DNA from: Leadbetterella sp.
GTDB taxonomy: Bacteria > Bacteroidota > Bacteroidia > Cytophagales > Spirosomataceae
DNA length: 35,225 bases
Direction of reading: 5' to 3'
Assembly (NCBI GenBank): GCA_021740125.1
Contig: JAIPAJ010000016.1
Span: forward strand, 1-35,225
Shown: positions 24,493-33,857 of the stretch, one piece after another
How the letters are laid out: every line of letters begins with the position of its first letter
Position numbering within the stretch: the first letter of the stretch is position 1
Translations under genes and position numbers: made by a program
Notes under the pieces: model-generated
What the model saw: the letters and a program-made list of their open reading frames with translations, nothing else
The model's database searches: none
What the model was told of the DNA's origin: nothing

Positions 24493-26031
24493 TTACCAAC
24501 TTACAAAGTCTTTAAAAGTTTTTTCAACGTTCTTTTCTGTAGGTTGATTCTTTGCTTCCCAAGTGGCATTTAGTTCCAATGCTACTAGACCTTTTAGGTT
24601 CATAGTTCCCATGAAATCATCCACTTTTTTGATAAAATCTGGACTTCTTCTTGAAGATTTAAGTGAAAAATCACGAGAGAAAATATCCCCTTTGGTTTGA
24701 AGCTCATTTTTCTTTTCTATTACATAATTTAGGCGGTCTATCAGGTCTTTCATTGATTTCCCGATAACTTCAGTAGCCTCCAAAGTGCCAATTGTCAAAA
24801 CCGTAGTGCCGCCAAAAGTAGATATAAGTCGTTGTGTATCTGGGTTGTTTTTAGATAAAATAGAGGATAATCCTGTTGTGGCACCCAAAGACGCATTCAG
24901 GACAGATCTCTGTTTTTTGCCTTTTTTCGATCTATTATAAGCTTTTTTAAGTTCTTCCTCTTTTTCTTTAAGTTGTTCCAAAAGTTCCCAAGCTCTTGCC
25001 AAGGTTCCGTAATACAAGCCATAGTTTTTCTTATCCAGTTCTGCTTCGTTAATTGTATTTTTTATGGTGAAGAATATTCTCTTCACCTCTCGTTTTTTTG
25101 TTTTATCCAAAACAAAAAAATCTATATAAAATCCCAAAGTGTCTTTTGGATCTTGAACAAACTCATAGCCTGGGATCCAGACAAATTCATATTGATTGTT
25201 CGTATTTTTTATTAAGCTCGTTTTCGGAATTCCCGTTTGATTAGTTAAAAAATCAAAAACTTGGATATCATCATCGCCATTTGGGTCGGATAGATAAAAT
25301 CTAAGATTCACATTTTCATTCTCTTTGATAAGTAAATTCTCGTTTTTTGGTATAACAGTTATCAGAGGAGGTAAGTCCATTTGGGTGGCCTCTATTTTTA
25401 TTTTACCTTTTGTTTGTGTTTTTGATGGCTGATCTTGGATGTAAAAATCAACGTATAATGGCTTATCCTTGAGGGAATTAAATTGGTTATTGGAAGGCCT
25501 CCAAGTGATTTCTCCTTGGGTTGACATAGCCATACCTTCAGGAAGTGTTTCCAGAATTGGTACAAATGCTACTGGGTCATTGTCTTCATCATAAGCTTTT
25601 TCTGTATTTATTTTATAGGTATTTGGGCTATTGAATTGTACATAGAAAGTAACCAAATCACTTAAAACAGGTGGTCTATTGGTGTGGAGTACTTTTAAAT
25701 CGAGGATAGTGGTCATTTGAAGACCCTCTTTATTAATAGCAACTACTACGATTTGAAATATTCGCTCAGACTCAATTCTTTCTACTAAGTGGTAAGCAGG
25801 ATTCCATGAAAAATTACCCAAAGAATCTAGATTCATGCCCGCTATTTTCCCCTGTTGAATACTGAAATGATAGGTCTTTTCTACTGTATCAGGACTGATA
25901 CTTAGTTTAAAATTCAGTTCGGAGCCTTCTCTGGTTACATTCCAGTTTTTTTGATTTGGCAATATAATTTTGGCTGGCTGAGCCACAGCGAATTTACTTA
26001 TTAAAATAAGTATAAAGAAATATTTTGGCAT
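24493..26031 (-). CDS. Exported protein with Ig/cadherin-like repeats and a helical, glycine-rich tail; function unknown
   Basis: 512-residue exported protein. A signal peptide (1-17, ending FAVAQ) is followed by three Ig-like beta domains of the putative-Ig/cadherin type: LDSLGNFSWNPAYH, STQGEITWRPSNNQF and NQYEFVWIPGYEF are their repeated G-x-x-x-W-x-P turns. The last 180 residues differ: a charged coiled coil (LLEQLKEKEEELKKAY), a basic patch (RSKKGKKQR), small-residue hydrophobic segments (LNASLGATTGLSSILS; LISTFGGTTVLTIGTL) and a second helix (IDRLNYVIEKKNEL). That tail could be a membrane-inserting hairpin or an assembly helix. It starts 6 bp after the stop of the upstream gene, so the two are co-transcribed. 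Confidence 0.8.
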   Translation of the reverse strand: MPKYFFILILISKFAVAQPAKIILPNQKNWNVTREGSELNFKLSISPDTVEKTYHFSIQQGKIAGMNLDSLGNFSWNPAYHLVERIESERIFQIVVVAINKEGLQMTTILDLKVLHTNRPPVLSDLVTFYVQFNSPNTYKINTEKAYDEDNDPVAFVPILETLPEGMAMSTQGEITWRPSNNQFNSLKDKPLYVDFYIQDQPSKTQTKGKIKIEATQMDLPPLITVIPKNENLLIKENENVNLRFYLSDPNGDDDIQVFDFLTNQTGIPKTSLIKNTNNQYEFVWIPGYEFVQDPKDTLGFYIDFFVLDKTKKREVKRIFFTIKNTINEAELDKKNYGLYYGTLARAWELLEQLKEKEEELKKAYNRSKKGKKQRSVLNASLGATTGLSSILSKNNPDTQRLISTFGGTTVLTIGTLEATEVIGKSMKDLIDRLNYVIEKKNELQTKGDIFSRDFSLKSSRRSPDFIKKVDDFMGTMNLKGLVALELNATWEAKNQPTEKNVEKTFKDFVSW

Positions 26032-26037
26032 TGTTGT

Positions 26038-27471
26038 TTACTTTTTTGGAATCACTACACAAGGAAAACCGAATAGGCACCTATCTTTAATAAAAGTAAC
26101 TACCTCCGCTGGCACGTGTTCTTCCCATCCTTCTTCACCTCTTTGAATCAATTCTAGCATGTTATCTGTTTGGATGTTCAAATTAGATTTGTTGTAATGA
26201 TAAATGTCCTCAATTTTGTTGTTAGCTATTAGAAACCTGTACAAGTCATTTAAGTGAGCTGGTGGATTGAACTTCATGCAGTTCATAATGATATTATTTC
26301 TCAAAGTAGGATAAACGAATAATTTTAGTTTTCTACTAAACAACGTTGCAAAAGACTCTAATATTTCACCAGGTAAGTCTTTATAATTTTCCTCATCGAA
26401 GATATACTCTAAATTAGGAAAACCAATAATTAAACCGATTTTGAGTTTGGTAATTTTAGATAAATAAGATACCAATTTATAGTATTCCACATAATTGGTT
26501 ATCATAACGGTCTGTCCCAAAGAACACAAGATGTCTACTCTATCTAAGAAATCTTTCTCATCTATGCTATCGTCAAGGCCTTCTTGCAAAGCATGAAGGG
26601 TAAGTTCTGACACCACAATCATCTTACTTTCATCCACATCTGGTTCTTGTACAAATTGCTTAACGCCGTTTTCGAGCATGTCCAAATGCACATTAATTAC
26701 AGGCCTAAAACGACCTCTAAGTACCAATATGTGCTTTTTGTATAAAACATCAGAAGGTTGCAAAATTTTGCCATCAGGGCCAAATAGGGCCAAGTCACAA
26801 AAACCATTTTTTACTAATCGCAAACTCATAAGTCTGCCATCAACTTTTTCAAAAGCTGGACCTTCAAACTTTATAGCATCTATCTGTATCCTTCCCTTGG
26901 TGAGGTTGTCTCTTAGTGATTCCAGTAAGATTTCTGGCTTCTGATGATAATAAAAGCAGCCATAAATCAGATTGACGCCTATTATTCCCAATGCTTGTTG
27001 CTGAAGTAAGGTGTCGTTGTCCAGCATTCTAATGTGCAAAACGACATCATGAAACTCGCCATTGGGCGTGAGCTGAAATCTACATCCCATCCAACCATGA
27101 GGTTGATTATTTTTGTGATAATTGAGCGTTACCACTGTATTTGCAAACGAAAAAAACTGCGTACTTTCTCCTCTTTGCTGGTCAAGTCTTTCTATTAAAA
27201 GGTTATACTCATGGTCCAGCATACTAATTACACGCTCTTCGCATACATATCGGCCATCGGCTACTGGTCCGTAAATAGCATCTGAGAATTTCATGTCGTA
27301 AGCTGACATGGATTTAGCCACCGTCCCCGAAGCACCTCCCGCTTTGAAAAAAGCAGCGGCTACATCTTGTCCTGCTCCAATCTCGGCAAACGTGCCATAA
27401 ATTTTCGAATCAAGATTTATTTTTAAGGCTTTTTGATTGATTCCAAGACCTAAATCATGCACTAGGGACAT
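26038..27471 (-). CDS. Conserved protein of unknown function
   Basis: 477-residue soluble protein, no signal peptide. The N-terminal region KIYGTFAEIGAGQDVAAAFF, then GGASGTVAKSMSAYDM, DAIYG and RYVCEERVISMLDHEY, is a strongly conserved-looking motif set. I remember it from proteins of Bacteroidota and cyanobacteria that carry inconsistent automatic names. A middle block HGWMGCRFQLTPNG and a C-terminal region with alternating helices and strands follow. I cannot name an enzyme fold. I start at ATG 27471 because the ATG at 27504 adds 11 residues before the conserved part. It is first in a two-gene unit with the exported Ig-like protein and has a candidate promoter at 27510-27517. Confidence 0.75.
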   Translation of the reverse strand: MSLVHDLGLGINQKALKINLDSKIYGTFAEIGAGQDVAAAFFKAGGASGTVAKSMSAYDMKFSDAIYGPVADGRYVCEERVISMLDHEYNLLIERLDQQRGESTQFFSFANTVVTLNYHKNNQPHGWMGCRFQLTPNGEFHDVVLHIRMLDNDTLLQQQALGIIGVNLIYGCFYYHQKPEILLESLRDNLTKGRIQIDAIKFEGPAFEKVDGRLMSLRLVKNGFCDLALFGPDGKILQPSDVLYKKHILVLRGRFRPVINVHLDMLENGVKQFVQEPDVDESKMIVVSELTLHALQEGLDDSIDEKDFLDRVDILCSLGQTVMITNYVEYYKLVSYLSKITKLKIGLIIGFPNLEYIFDEENYKDLPGEILESFATLFSRKLKLFVYPTLRNNIIMNCMKFNPPAHLNDLYRFLIANNKIEDIYHYNKSNLNIQTDNMLELIQRGEEGWEEHVPAEVVTFIKDRCLFGFPCVVIPKK

Positions 27472-27509
27472 TGTAATTTGATGATGTTTTGTATAAATAT
27501 GCAATAACG

Positions 27510-27517
27510 CAAATATA
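27510..27517 (-). promoter_or_regulatory. Candidate -7 element of the 27471-24493 unit
   Basis: Minus-strand TATATTTG fits TAnnTTTG, 38 bp before ATG 27471. There is no clear -33. Confidence 0.4.
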
Positions 27518-27693
27518 ATAAAATTTGTACTTTATGGAGTAGAATATCGGTTTATTGTGCTTTTTGTTGTATTTAAACTATATTTTTTAAATATTTTATA
27601 TAAATATATTATATTGGGTCAAGTTTATTAATCCTACAAGAAAAACAATTTGTTTGAAAATATAAATTATAGTTTCAGTAAATATTGAAAATA

Positions 27694-30600
27694 ATGAAAA
27701 AAAATCTACTTTCTTTTTTACTTTTATTGTTTTGTGCTTTTGGCTTTGCTCAAAAAGGTTTTGAAACTAAGAGAAAAACTCCGGCAGGTCAGTATGTAGA
27801 TGGCGATTTTGAAATTATCTCATCTAAGAATAAGCAAATTGCAACGAGTCCTAAATTTGCTTTTTCACCTAAACAAATAGCCAAACGAATTTTGAAAGAT
27901 GAAGAATCTGGGGCAATAGTTTATATCAATAATCCTGTTTATACAAAAGACCAACGAAATGCCAAAAAGAGCAGTACTGATATGAGCCGCAGTTTCTTAA
28001 ATTCTGTTAAGAAAGACCTGAAAATAATTAGTCCTGAAGATGAGTTCAGTTTAGTTTCAGACGAAACCGACGAATTTGGCCTTAGACATTTAAAGTTGAC
28101 CCAATCCTACAAAGGTGTCCCGATATATGGGGGCGAGGCTGTTGTACATACCAATAGAGGCGGTGTGGCGGAATTTATGATGGGTAAAATTTTTGCTAGC
28201 CCTACGCTAAATACTATTCCGAATATAAATGCAACTTCTGCTATTGAGTTGAGTTTAAAAGATCTAGCAAAAAGTACAATTGTTCAAAAAAGTGGTAAAA
28301 TTACTCAGTTTTTAGAACTCGATAAAGATACAGCTGAGTTAATGATTTTGAACGAAAACAAAAAGAGTAACTTGGTTTACCACATCAATGTAAGGCCAAA
28401 TATTTTGGAGAGATGGGTTTATTTTATAGATGCCCACTCGGGAGTGGTAATAAACAAATACAATCACACTTGTACTTTAGATGGAGTGGTGACCGCCACT
28501 GCCAAAGATCTGAATGGATTTACAAAGAGTTTCAGTGCTTTACAGGTTGGACAGAACTTCTTTATGATAGATGCCTCCAAAAATATGTACAATCCACAAT
28601 CTTCTTTACCCAACCAACCAAAGGGAGTAATTTGGACAATCGATGCTCAAAATTCAACCATTGATCAGGAGGAAATGGATTTAAGGCAAGTAACATCTAC
28701 AAACAAAAACAGTTGGAATCCCACAGCAGTGTCAGCCCATATCAATGCATCCATTTGTTACGATTATTATTTGTCAAAGTTTAATAGGAATTCATTGAAT
28801 GGATCTAAAGGAAACATAATTTCTGTTATAAACATAACAGACGAAGATGGAAAGGGTATGGATAATGCCTATTGGAATGGCCAATTTATGGGTTATGGCA
28901 ATGGAAAAGATGGTTTTAAACCTTTGGCTGGGGCATTGGATGTGGCTGGTCATGAAATGACCCATGGTGTAATTGAGAACACTGCTAAGCTAGAATATAG
29001 AAATCAATCTGGTGCATTAAACGAATCTTTCGCTGATATTTTTGGAGCATTAATTGACAGAGATGACTGGACTTTGGGCGAAGATGTTGTAAAATTAAAT
29101 GTTTTCCCATCTGGGTCATTAAGGTCGTTGGAGAATCCGAATCAGGGAGGGAAAAACGACAATGGCTATCAGCCTAAAACAATGTCACAGTATCAGTTTT
29201 TAAAAGATACACCGAGTGAGGATAACGGTGGTGTTCATGTAAATAGCGGAATACCCAATCATGCTTTTTATAAATTTGCCACGGCTGCCGGCATGAATAA
29301 AGATAAGGCCGAAAAGGTATATTGGCGGGCCATGACCACTTACTTGACCAGAACTTCGAAGTTTGCAGATTTGAGAGTTGCCGTAATTCAGTCTGCTAAA
29401 GATATTTATGCGGAAGGACAAGAAACAGCAGCAGCAAGAGCTGCATTTGATTTTGTAGGTATAACAGATGGCTCTGGTACGACTAATTCTACAGGAACAG
29501 GAAATACAACCTCAGAGAATACTATTCCAATAAATCCGGGGACCGAGTCATTGATTGCTTTCGATCCAACAGATAACAGTCTTTACTCAGGTCCTTTAAC
29601 GGGTAGTAGTTTTACCAAAATATCAAATGGATTGGGATGTTTGGGTAAACCTAGTGTAACAGATGATGGTAGTTTTGTTTATTTCGTAGGTAAAGATTTT
29701 AATATTTATAGAGTTGATTTAGCAAAAAACTCAGCTCCACAAAAGCTTTCAAGTGAGCCCGCTTGGCGAAATGTAGCTGTTTCAAAAGACGGGAAACAAC
29801 TGGCAGCTTTGGCCAGTAAAAATGATGTTTTCATTTATATTTTTGATTTGGTAAACAACAAAAGCAGGAAATTTGAACTTTATAATCCTACTTATACACA
29901 AGGAGTTAGTACTGGAGAGGTGCTTTATGCAGACTCTTTTGAGTGGGACTATTCAGGAGAATTCATTATTTATGACGCCTTCAATGAAGCTAAAACCACT
30001 TTTAGCAGTTTTCAATATTGGGATGTGGGTTTAATTAGAGTTTGGGATCCAGTGAAAAAGGATTTTTCCGATGGAGTAATTGAGAAGATGTTTACAAATC
30101 TAGAAGAAGGAGATAACATAGGTAATACAGCGTTGGCCAAAACTAATACTGGAATCTATGCTTTTGATTATTATATATCTGATAGCGAAGAGTATTATGT
30201 GGTGGCCATTGACTTTGGAAAGTCAACCAACAATGCGCAGATTGTGGAAGAAAATAATGACATTGGTTATCCAAACTTTACCAAAGCCGACAATACCTTG
30301 CTTTTTAACGCCTTAGATGGAAAAACTGCTGTAATAAAGGGAGCAAAGCTAAAAGCTGACAAAATATCTCCAGATGGGCTGTCGAAAATATTATTTACGG
30401 ATGCGAAATGGGGAATTACGTATGCAGCTGGTGTAAGGACATTGCCAACAAAAGAAGCTCAATTCATTACAATAAATTCTATTTCAGACAAATTGCCAAG
30501 AGCTTCATTTGAAATTGTAGCAGCTTCCACTTCAAAACTGCCGCTTATTTATTCTGTGGTTTCTGGCGATGCCACTATCATTGGTAAAACAATCACTTTG

Positions 30601-31146
30601 GGTTCAACGCCAGGTAAAGTTACCATAAGAGTCATTCAGTTAGGCGATGCGAAATTTACTGGTGCTACATCAGATGTTGTATTTTGCATAAGTCCAGCTA
30701 CTCCGCGTTTGACAGAGAATACTACTGCTGTAGTAGCTTCTGGAGGGTCTTTATATCAGTTTTTTGTTAATAATAATCCTATTGGGGGGCAAACTACCAA
30801 TACTACTCTGACCAAAGATTTTGGCGGGGTGTACACGGTGAAAAACGTTACTGCTGATGGTTGTTTTAGTGCGGCTTCCAATTCCATTTCTGCCACTGTT
30901 TTGTCAAACGAACCCGTAAAAGATCAATTGGTAAAAGTGGCTCCGAATCCTGTAGAAGACCATGTTAATTTGATACTACCTGAGGGAGAAAAGTTGATAT
31001 GGATGGAGATTATGGATAATACAGGCAAGTTGTTGAAAAAAACAACAAAGTCTACGGAGAATATTAAAGCCTTTTCTTCAGGTCAATATTTGCTTAAAGT
31101 GAAGACCAACCGAGAAGTATATTCTTTAAAAATCCTTAAAAAATAA
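27694..31146 (+). CDS. Secreted thermolysin-like (M4) metalloprotease with beta-propeller, Ig-like domains and T9SS sorting domain
   Basis: 1150-residue secreted protease. Order: signal peptide (1-20, ending FGFAQ); FTP/PepSY-type propeptide (about 95-255, with FGLRHLKLTQSYKGVPIYGG); M4 catalytic domain (to about 590) with HEMTH (H420, E421, H424), third zinc ligand E444 in NESFADIFG and H515 in GGVHVNSG; a Ser/Thr/Gly linker; a propeller-like region with WD40/TolB-style repeats (about 610-920); an MBG-like beta domain (about 923-1000); an Ig-like domain; and a C-terminal T9SS type A sorting domain starting VAPNPVEDHVNL (about 1082) and ending YSLKILKK. All catalytic residues are present. I prefer ATG 27694 over the TTG three codons earlier. 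Export should be by Sec and then T9SS. It is monocistronic, with a strong hairpin at its stop. Confidence 0.95.
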   Translation: MKKNLLSFLLLLFCAFGFAQKGFETKRKTPAGQYVDGDFEIISSKNKQIATSPKFAFSPKQIAKRILKDEESGAIVYINNPVYTKDQRNAKKSSTDMSRSFLNSVKKDLKIISPEDEFSLVSDETDEFGLRHLKLTQSYKGVPIYGGEAVVHTNRGGVAEFMMGKIFASPTLNTIPNINATSAIELSLKDLAKSTIVQKSGKITQFLELDKDTAELMILNENKKSNLVYHINVRPNILERWVYFIDAHSGVVINKYNHTCTLDGVVTATAKDLNGFTKSFSALQVGQNFFMIDASKNMYNPQSSLPNQPKGVIWTIDAQNSTIDQEEMDLRQVTSTNKNSWNPTAVSAHINASICYDYYLSKFNRNSLNGSKGNIISVINITDEDGKGMDNAYWNGQFMGYGNGKDGFKPLAGALDVAGHEMTHGVIENTAKLEYRNQSGALNESFADIFGALIDRDDWTLGEDVVKLNVFPSGSLRSLENPNQGGKNDNGYQPKTMSQYQFLKDTPSEDNGGVHVNSGIPNHAFYKFATAAGMNKDKAEKVYWRAMTTYLTRTSKFADLRVAVIQSAKDIYAEGQETAAARAAFDFVGITDGSGTTNSTGTGNTTSENTIPINPGTESLIAFDPTDNSLYSGPLTGSSFTKISNGLGCLGKPSVTDDGSFVYFVGKDFNIYRVDLAKNSAPQKLSSEPAWRNVAVSKDGKQLAALASKNDVFIYIFDLVNNKSRKFELYNPTYTQGVSTGEVLYADSFEWDYSGEFIIYDAFNEAKTTFSSFQYWDVGLIRVWDPVKKDFSDGVIEKMFTNLEEGDNIGNTALAKTNTGIYAFDYYISDSEEYYVVAIDFGKSTNNAQIVEENNDIGYPNFTKADNTLLFNALDGKTAVIKGAKLKADKISPDGLSKILFTDAKWGITYAAGVRTLPTKEAQFITINSISDKLPRASFEIVAASTSKLPLIYSVVSGDATIIGKTITLGSTPGKVTIRVIQLGDAKFTGATSDVVFCISPATPRLTENTTAVVASGGSLYQFFVNNNPIGGQTTNTTLTKDFGGVYTVKNVTADGCFSAASNSISATVLSNEPVKDQLVKVAPNPVEDHVNLILPEGEKLIWMEIMDNTGKLLKKTTKSTENIKAFSSGQYLLKVKTNREVYSLKILKK

Positions 31147-31171
31147 GAAAGGCTATAAACCTTTCTTATTT
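31141..31171. terminator. Bidirectional terminator spanning both stop codons (M4 protease / GNAT)
   Basis: AAATAAGAAAGG (31141-31152) pairs perfectly with CCTTTCTTATTT (31160-31171) around CTATAAA, with A/T runs outside. The left arm contains the protease stop TAA (31144-31146). The right arm contains, on the minus strand, the GNAT stop TAA (31166-31168). Confidence 0.8.
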
Positions 31172-31591
31172 TAACATTTTTACAAACTTAAAGTGTCTTC
31201 TATTGAATCCGTTTCTCATATAGAAACTGTGGGCTTTTAGCCTTTTCATATGGCTAGAAAGCTCTATTTGTAACCAGCCTTTTTCTTGCCCTAATTTTGT
31301 TGCTAATTCAATGAATTCTTTGCCAATGCTTAACCCTCGGTGTTTTACACTGATGATTAATTCTTGAATTTCAGCCAGTTTATGACAATGATGAAGCGGC
31401 ATAGATTCGAAAATACTCATGAAGCCCACTATTTCATTGTTTACTTCTGCCACAAAATAATGGACTTCATTATTAACTAGGTTTTTGAAGTATATTTCTT
31501 TAAAAATTTCCAGTTCAAACTTTTGCTCCTCGAGTTCTTCTACTAGTAATTTAACGAATTCTAAGTCCGAGTCTTTGGCTTTTCTGATCAT
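31166..31591 (-). CDS. GNAT-family N-acetyltransferase
   Basis: 141-residue cytoplasmic protein with the GNAT fold: MIRKAKDSDLEFVKLLVEEL opening, YFVAEVNNEIVGFMSIF (beta 2-4), LIISVKHRGLSIGKEFIELA with the acetyl-CoA loop in the degenerate form H-R-G-L-S-I-G (usual R/Q-x-x-G-x-G/A), and HSFYMRNGFNRRHFKF near the end. The substrate is unknown. Its start overlaps the DUF885 stop by 4 bp (ATGA), so the two are co-translated, and it shares a terminator with the M4 gene. Confidence 0.85.
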   Translation of the reverse strand: MIRKAKDSDLEFVKLLVEELEEQKFELEIFKEIYFKNLVNNEVHYFVAEVNNEIVGFMSIFESMPLHHCHKLAEIQELIISVKHRGLSIGKEFIELATKLGQEKGWLQIELSSHMKRLKAHSFYMRNGFNRRHFKFVKMLK

Positions 31592-33354
31592 TTACTCAAC
31601 TTGTTTGCCCAGGCATCTAAGGTCTCTTCCAACACACTCAATGGTAAGCAGCCATTTTTTAGGACTTGGTCGTGGAAATCAGATAATATGAATTTTTCTC
31701 CCAGGGCAGCACTGTATTTTGTCCTCAACTCTCTGATTTTCAATGCTCCAATTTTATAAGACAGAGCCTGCCCTGGAATCGCCATGTAGCGTTCTATTTC
31801 AGCAATAGCTCCATCTTTTGAAATGGCTTCGTTTTGAAGCATATAATTTAAAGCTTCCTCACGGCTCCATCCTTTTATATGTATACCCACATCTACCACT
31901 AAACGTATTGCTCGGTGCATTTCATCGCCCAATGAGCCCAAGTATTGATAAGGGTCTGTGTAAAGGCCAAGTTCTTTTCCAAGAGATTCGGTATATAAAG
32001 CCCAACCTTCGCCGTATGCTCCGTACCAGCCAAAACGCATAAATTTGGGAATATTAAGATTTTCTTGTTGTAGCGAAATCTGATAATGGTGTCCAGGGAT
32101 AGCTTCATGCAAGAACAAAGATTCCATGCCTGAAGTTAAATTGAATTTGGTGGCGTCAGGTATTGGTACATAAAAAACACCCGGCCTAGAGCCATCCGCC
32201 GAACCTTGCATGTATTCTGCACTTGCAGAAGCTTCTCTAAATGCCTCCGTTCTTCTGATTTCAAACCCAGTTTTCGGAGTATTTTTAAACATTTTTTTTA
32301 GATTGGGTTCTATTTTTGTTTGAATAGCTTTGAAAGCTCCCAAAACTTCATCTGCATTTTTATAGGGCATCAGCTTGGGGTCAGTTTTTACGCTTTCAAA
32401 AAATGCAGGTAAATCTCCTTTGAACCCTACTTGATCTTTAACCTTTATCATTTCTTTTTGTATTCGGCTGACTTCAGATAGTCCAATTTGAAATATTTCG
32501 TCAGGGGTTTTTAAGCTGGTGGTCCAATAGTATGTCTGATAATCGTAATATTTTTTACCTATTTTGTATGCTCCAACTCCACTTGAAGGTCTAGAGGCTT
32601 TGAGATAAGTGTTGCTTAAATAGCCTTCAAGTTTTTTAAAAGTAGGTCTTATTTTATTTTCAATAACGTCCGTATATTTTTGGGTATATAATGCTTTTTG
32701 TTCGGCTGTAAAGCTGGCAGGTAGTTTTTTTATTGGCCCAAAAAATAAATTTTCAGTCGTCTTTGGAGCTGCTAAATCATGCATTTGCGGAATCATTTTT
32801 ACAACTAAAGATTTTGGCAATACAAAATCACTCGCTATTCCTTTATCGAAATTCGCAACAGCTGAATCCGCCCAGACCACAAATTGATCAATACGTTTAA
32901 GCCAATTGTCATAATCTTGGGTGGTTTTGAATGGTTGAGATGCTTCACCGCTGCCTAATTGAGCAAAAGTCAGAGGCAAACCAGTGAATTGATTAAATGG
33001 GATTAAATGCGTAGGGAAACTTAAACCTTCTATTTCGGTATTGACAGTGAATCTTAAAGTATTGAACTGAATAAGTTCATCTTCAGATAAATTTTTGATT
33101 TCGATTTTATCCAGTTCATTGATATATCGGGTATAAAAACCCAAAAGGCTTTTTCTAAAACTCTCTGAAATATCTATCGGCAATTTGTCATTGAAACGAT
33201 TGTCGCCTTGAGAAGTAGCTTCCAGCGGGAAAAACTGAAGTCGTTCCTCATAATATTGTTCAAATAAGGTTTTTAGCTGAGAATTTTCTTTGGGCTCGTT
33301 TTTACATCCAACGATAAAGAGGCTAAATAAAGCAACAATAAAAAGTTTATTCAT
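31588..33354 (-). CDS. DUF885 family predicted metallopeptidase, lipoprotein
   Basis: 588-residue envelope lipoprotein (signal peptide with lipobox IVGC, acylated Cys17). The DUF885 signature LFLHEAIPGHHYQIS (H416, E417, then GHH at 421-423) is the presumed zinc site, and AYGEGWALYTESLGKELG is the following conserved helix with a likely third ligand Glu. Other marks are SSGVGAYKIGKKYYDYQTYY and the end VLEETLDAWANK. The family is predicted to be peptidases, but substrates are not established. It heads or follows within a unit: the NTF2-like gene is 56 bp upstream and GNAT overlaps downstream. Confidence 0.93.
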   Translation of the reverse strand: MNKLFIVALFSLFIVGCKNEPKENSQLKTLFEQYYEERLQFFPLEATSQGDNRFNDKLPIDISESFRKSLLGFYTRYINELDKIEIKNLSEDELIQFNTLRFTVNTEIEGLSFPTHLIPFNQFTGLPLTFAQLGSGEASQPFKTTQDYDNWLKRIDQFVVWADSAVANFDKGIASDFVLPKSLVVKMIPQMHDLAAPKTTENLFFGPIKKLPASFTAEQKALYTQKYTDVIENKIRPTFKKLEGYLSNTYLKASRPSSGVGAYKIGKKYYDYQTYYWTTSLKTPDEIFQIGLSEVSRIQKEMIKVKDQVGFKGDLPAFFESVKTDPKLMPYKNADEVLGAFKAIQTKIEPNLKKMFKNTPKTGFEIRRTEAFREASASAEYMQGSADGSRPGVFYVPIPDATKFNLTSGMESLFLHEAIPGHHYQISLQQENLNIPKFMRFGWYGAYGEGWALYTESLGKELGLYTDPYQYLGSLGDEMHRAIRLVVDVGIHIKGWSREEALNYMLQNEAISKDGAIAEIERYMAIPGQALSYKIGALKIRELRTKYSAALGEKFILSDFHDQVLKNGCLPLSVLEETLDAWANKLSK

Positions 33355-33410
33355 GATTTTGGGTTTGTTTTTTACCAGCAGAATTGATCTGCGAATGTAT
33401 TAATTGGAGT

Positions 33411-33857
33411 TTACCTTTTTCGGGTATCAATAATGGCGAATATTTTCCAAGTATTTTCAGTTTTGGTTAGTGTAAACACATTAGTGCCTTGGTGAGAGAG
33501 TTTTTGATTTACGTAAAATTCGTAAGGCGTCCAATCAATTGCCAGAGCTTCATCAATCTGGATTTTATGGTCCAATAGCCTTTCTTCTAAAGCTACATTT
33601 GCAGGAATTGAACTTATTGATTTCAGAAACCCAGCCATACTTTCTGATTTTTGAGAAGCAGCTTGATTGGGTTTTATGTTGACAGAATTTAAGGAGCAAT
33701 CTTTGTGTAAAACGCTTTTTAACAGTGTCGTATCTCTTTTATACATTCCTTCAAAGAAGGTTTCAATGGTTTTCTTTATTTGGGCTTCTTCGGTTTGTGC
33801 AAAAGTTGTTTTCGAAAAGCCTATAGTAAGGATAAATACAAAAAATATTTTTTTCAT
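33411..33857 (-). CDS. Exported NTF2-like (Lumazine_bd_2/SnoaL-type) protein
   Basis: 148-residue exported protein: signal peptide (1-20, ending TTFAQ) and one NTF2-like alpha+beta barrel. EAQIKKTIETFFEGMYKRDT followed by LLKSVLHKDCSLNSV is the opening helix pair of the family, and LSHQGTNVFTLTKTENTWKI with FAIIDTRKR is the closing strands. This cone-shaped fold binds or converts small ligands in other proteins, but the pocket residues do not identify a reaction here. It is probably the first gene of the unit with DUF885 (56 bp) and GNAT. Confidence 0.82.
   Translation of the reverse strand: MKKIFFVFILTIGFSKTTFAQTEEAQIKKTIETFFEGMYKRDTTLLKSVLHKDCSLNSVNIKPNQAASQKSESMAGFLKSISSIPANVALEERLLDHKIQIDEALAIDWTPYEFYVNQKLSHQGTNVFTLTKTENTWKIFAIIDTRKR

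Noticed and set aside
27530-27693. Extremely AT-rich stretch before the M4 protease gene as an origin or attachment site
   Set aside because: No repeated boxes, tRNA or integrase nearby; it is simply a divergent promoter region.
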